Origin: Terriglobus sp. RCC_193
Lineage (GTDB): Bacteria; Acidobacteriota; Terriglobia; Terriglobales; Acidobacteriaceae
Reading direction: 5' to 3'
NCBI RefSeq assembly: GCF_041355105.1
Contig: NZ_JBFUPK010000002.1
Span: 496,001-560,000, forward strand
Length of the DNA stretch: 64,000 nucleotides
Shown here one piece after another: positions 62,678 through 64,000 of the stretch. The notes beneath the pieces are model-generated. The model had not been told where the DNA came from and ran no database searches. It worked only from the letters and a program-made list of their open reading frames with translations. Each line of letters begins with the position of its first letter. Within the stretch, counting starts at the first letter, position 1. The position numbers were made by a program, and so were the translations under genes.

Positions 62678-64000
62678 ATGCTCTCGCATCTATCCCGCCG
62701 TCGTTTTCTTCAGGGCAGCGCCGCTACGGTGGCTGCTGCACGTGCTGCTTCCATGTGGCCACAGAGCGCCATGCGCATTGCTTCCGGCCCGTTTCAACCG
62801 ACGTGGGATTCGCTGAAGGCGCATTACAAAACGCCGGACTGGTTTCGCGACGCGAAGTTTGGCATCTGGGCGCACTGGAGCGCGCAGTGCGTGCCTGAGC
62901 AGGGCGATTGGTATGCCCGCAGGATGTATATGCAGGGCGATCCCATCTATGAGTGGCACATCAAGAACTATGGCCATCCCACGAAGTTTGGTTTCATGGA
63001 GATTGACAACCTGTGGAAGGCGGAGAAGTGGCAGCCGGAACAGATGATGCAGCTTTATCAGGCTGCGGGTGCGAAATACTTTTTCGCTCTTGCCAATCAT
63101 CACGACAACTTTGATAACTACGCGTCGACATATCATCCGTGGAACTCCACGCGGATTGGGCCGAAGCGCGACATCATTGGCACGTGGGAAAAGGTTGCGC
63201 GTGCACATGGGATGAAGTTCGGTGTGTCGAACCACAGTTCGCATGCGTGGCACTGGTTCCAGGTGGCGTATGGATATGACGCCGTTGGCCCGCTTGCGAA
63301 TCAGCGTTACGATGCGGCCACGCTGACCAAGGCCGATGGCAGAGGCAAGTGGTGGGAGGGATATGACCCGCAGGTTCTGTATGCGGGGCGCACCGATCTT
63401 GCCATGCCGGATGGCGTGAGTACCATTGCCGCGCAGAACGCGTGGCATAAAGATCATGACGGCAAGTGGCATGAAGAAGATCCGCCGCAGAATCCGCATT
63501 TTTCTGAACTATGGTTTCTACGTTGCAAGGAACTCTTCGATAAGTACAGCCCTGACCTTGTCTACTTTGACGATGAGGAACTGCCCTTTGGCGATAAGGG
63601 TTTAAGCGTGACGGCGCATCTGTACAACACCAGCGTTGCGCGGCATGGATCGCAGCAGGCTGTCGTGTTTGCGAAGAAGCCCGGCCCGAACCACATGGGC
63701 GGATTCACGCTGGACATCGAACGCTCACGCTCTACGGAAATCCTTGCGGAGCCGTGGCAGACGGACACATGCATTGGCGACTGGCATTACAAACGCTCAA
63801 TCTTTGAGCAGCACAAATATAAATCCGCCGATACGGTCATTGCGCTGTTGATTGATGTGATCAGCAAAAATGGCAACCTGCTGCTGAGCGTTCCGGTGCG
63901 TGGCGATGGCAGCCTTGACGAAGATGAGCACGCATTTCTGCAGCAGCTCGCTTCATGGGTGCCCGTGCACGGCGAAGCCATCTATGGCACGCGTCCGTGG
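62678..64000 (+). CDS. GH29 alpha-L-fucosidase-like protein with Tat signal, 3' truncated by window
   Basis: 441 codons visible from MLSHLSRRRFLQG; the frame is open to the last base. SRRRFLQGSAATVAAA is a twin-arginine signal. GH29 landmarks: TPDWFRDAKFGIWAHWSAQ near residue 50, AGAKYFFALANHHDNFDNY near residue 130, KFGVSNHSSHAWHW near 181, and SPDLVYFDDEEL near 290 with the nucleophile Asp in FDD. It should release terminal alpha-fucose outside the cytoplasm. AGAGGATG upstream supports the start. Confidence 0.93.
   Translation, partial: MLSHLSRRRFLQGSAATVAAARAASMWPQSAMRIASGPFQPTWDSLKAHYKTPDWFRDAKFGIWAHWSAQCVPEQGDWYARRMYMQGDPIYEWHIKNYGHPTKFGFMEIDNLWKAEKWQPEQMMQLYQAAGAKYFFALANHHDNFDNYASTYHPWNSTRIGPKRDIIGTWEKVARAHGMKFGVSNHSSHAWHWFQVAYGYDAVGPLANQRYDAATLTKADGRGKWWEGYDPQVLYAGRTDLAMPDGVSTIAAQNAWHKDHDGKWHEEDPPQNPHFSELWFLRCKELFDKYSPDLVYFDDEELPFGDKGLSVTAHLYNTSVARHGSQQAVVFAKKPGPNHMGGFTLDIERSRSTEILAEPWQTDTCIGDWHYKRSIFEQHKYKSADTVIALLIDVISKNGNLLLSVPVRGDGSLDEDEHAFLQQLASWVPVHGEAIYGTRPW

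Overview
The window looks like a high-GC chromosome of an acidobacterium of the Terriglobus/Edaphobacter/Granulicella type (Acidobacteriaceae). The grounds are four very large TonB-dependent-receptor-like proteins with N-terminal carboxypeptidase-regulatory-like domains, two proteins of the acidobacterial VWFA-related family, a PQQ-propeller dehydrogenase paired with a diheme cytochrome c, and many secreted glycosidases, several with Tat signals. Species assignment is inference; there is no rRNA in the window.

Layout. 1-6485: the end of a sugar O-acetyltransferase, then a leftward six-gene operon for uptake-linked sugar or glycoside breakdown (cupin, TIM-barrel isomerase, an AT-rich orphan gene, Gfo/Idh oxidoreductase, DUF1080 3-keto-glycoside hydrolase-like protein, mutarotase-fold protein). 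6691-14367: HAD phosphatase, a GH67-like protein that has lost the catalytic middle, a small membrane protein, and a Leloir cluster (galK-galT-manA) divergent from a GH27 alpha-galactosidase. 14547-21542: two leftward TonB-dependent receptors. 21850-31018: obgE, cytochrome c + PQQ dehydrogenase, transaldolase, an FN3 lipoprotein, an XRE-cupin regulator, a 5'-nucleotidase-like HAD protein and a DHA2 efflux pump.

31384-34611 is an accessory island: a leftward operon with a lone N-terminal domain of an HNH nuclease, a cytosine-C5 methyltransferase, an NgoMIV-family restriction endonuclease (expected target GCCGGC) and a Vsr mismatch endonuclease. Immediately upstream lies a 138-bp second copy of the 3' end of lepA, about 95% identical to the resident gene. 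Five of its six substitutions are synonymous in the lepA frame. This suggests that the island arrived attached to the lepA tail of a related genome. Three palindromes with the same 11-bp arm pattern lie in and beside the island.

34613-51517: lepA, a 27-residue membrane peptide gene, an orphan gene, a third TonB-dependent receptor, a GH92 alpha-mannosidase, a VWFA-related protein, a multi-Ig-domain lipoprotein, an RlmI-type methyltransferase and an alkaline-phosphatase-superfamily phosphodiesterase. 51756-64000: a fourth TonB-dependent receptor translationally coupled to a second VWFA-related protein, a glyoxalase-fold protein, a Tat-exported Gfo/Idh oxidoreductase and aminotransferase, a second micro-ORF for a membrane peptide, tyrS, and a GH29 alpha-L-fucosidase cut by the window edge.

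Together the genes describe a soil polysaccharide degrader: outer-membrane receptors capture oligosaccharides, secreted GH27/GH29/GH92 enzymes release galactose, fucose and mannose, and GalK/GalT/ManA and transaldolase feed central metabolism. Intergenic gaps are filled with a REP-like family carrying the core CCTGAACGAAGCGAAGGATC or degenerate forms. No tRNA, rRNA, CRISPR or transposase was recognised.
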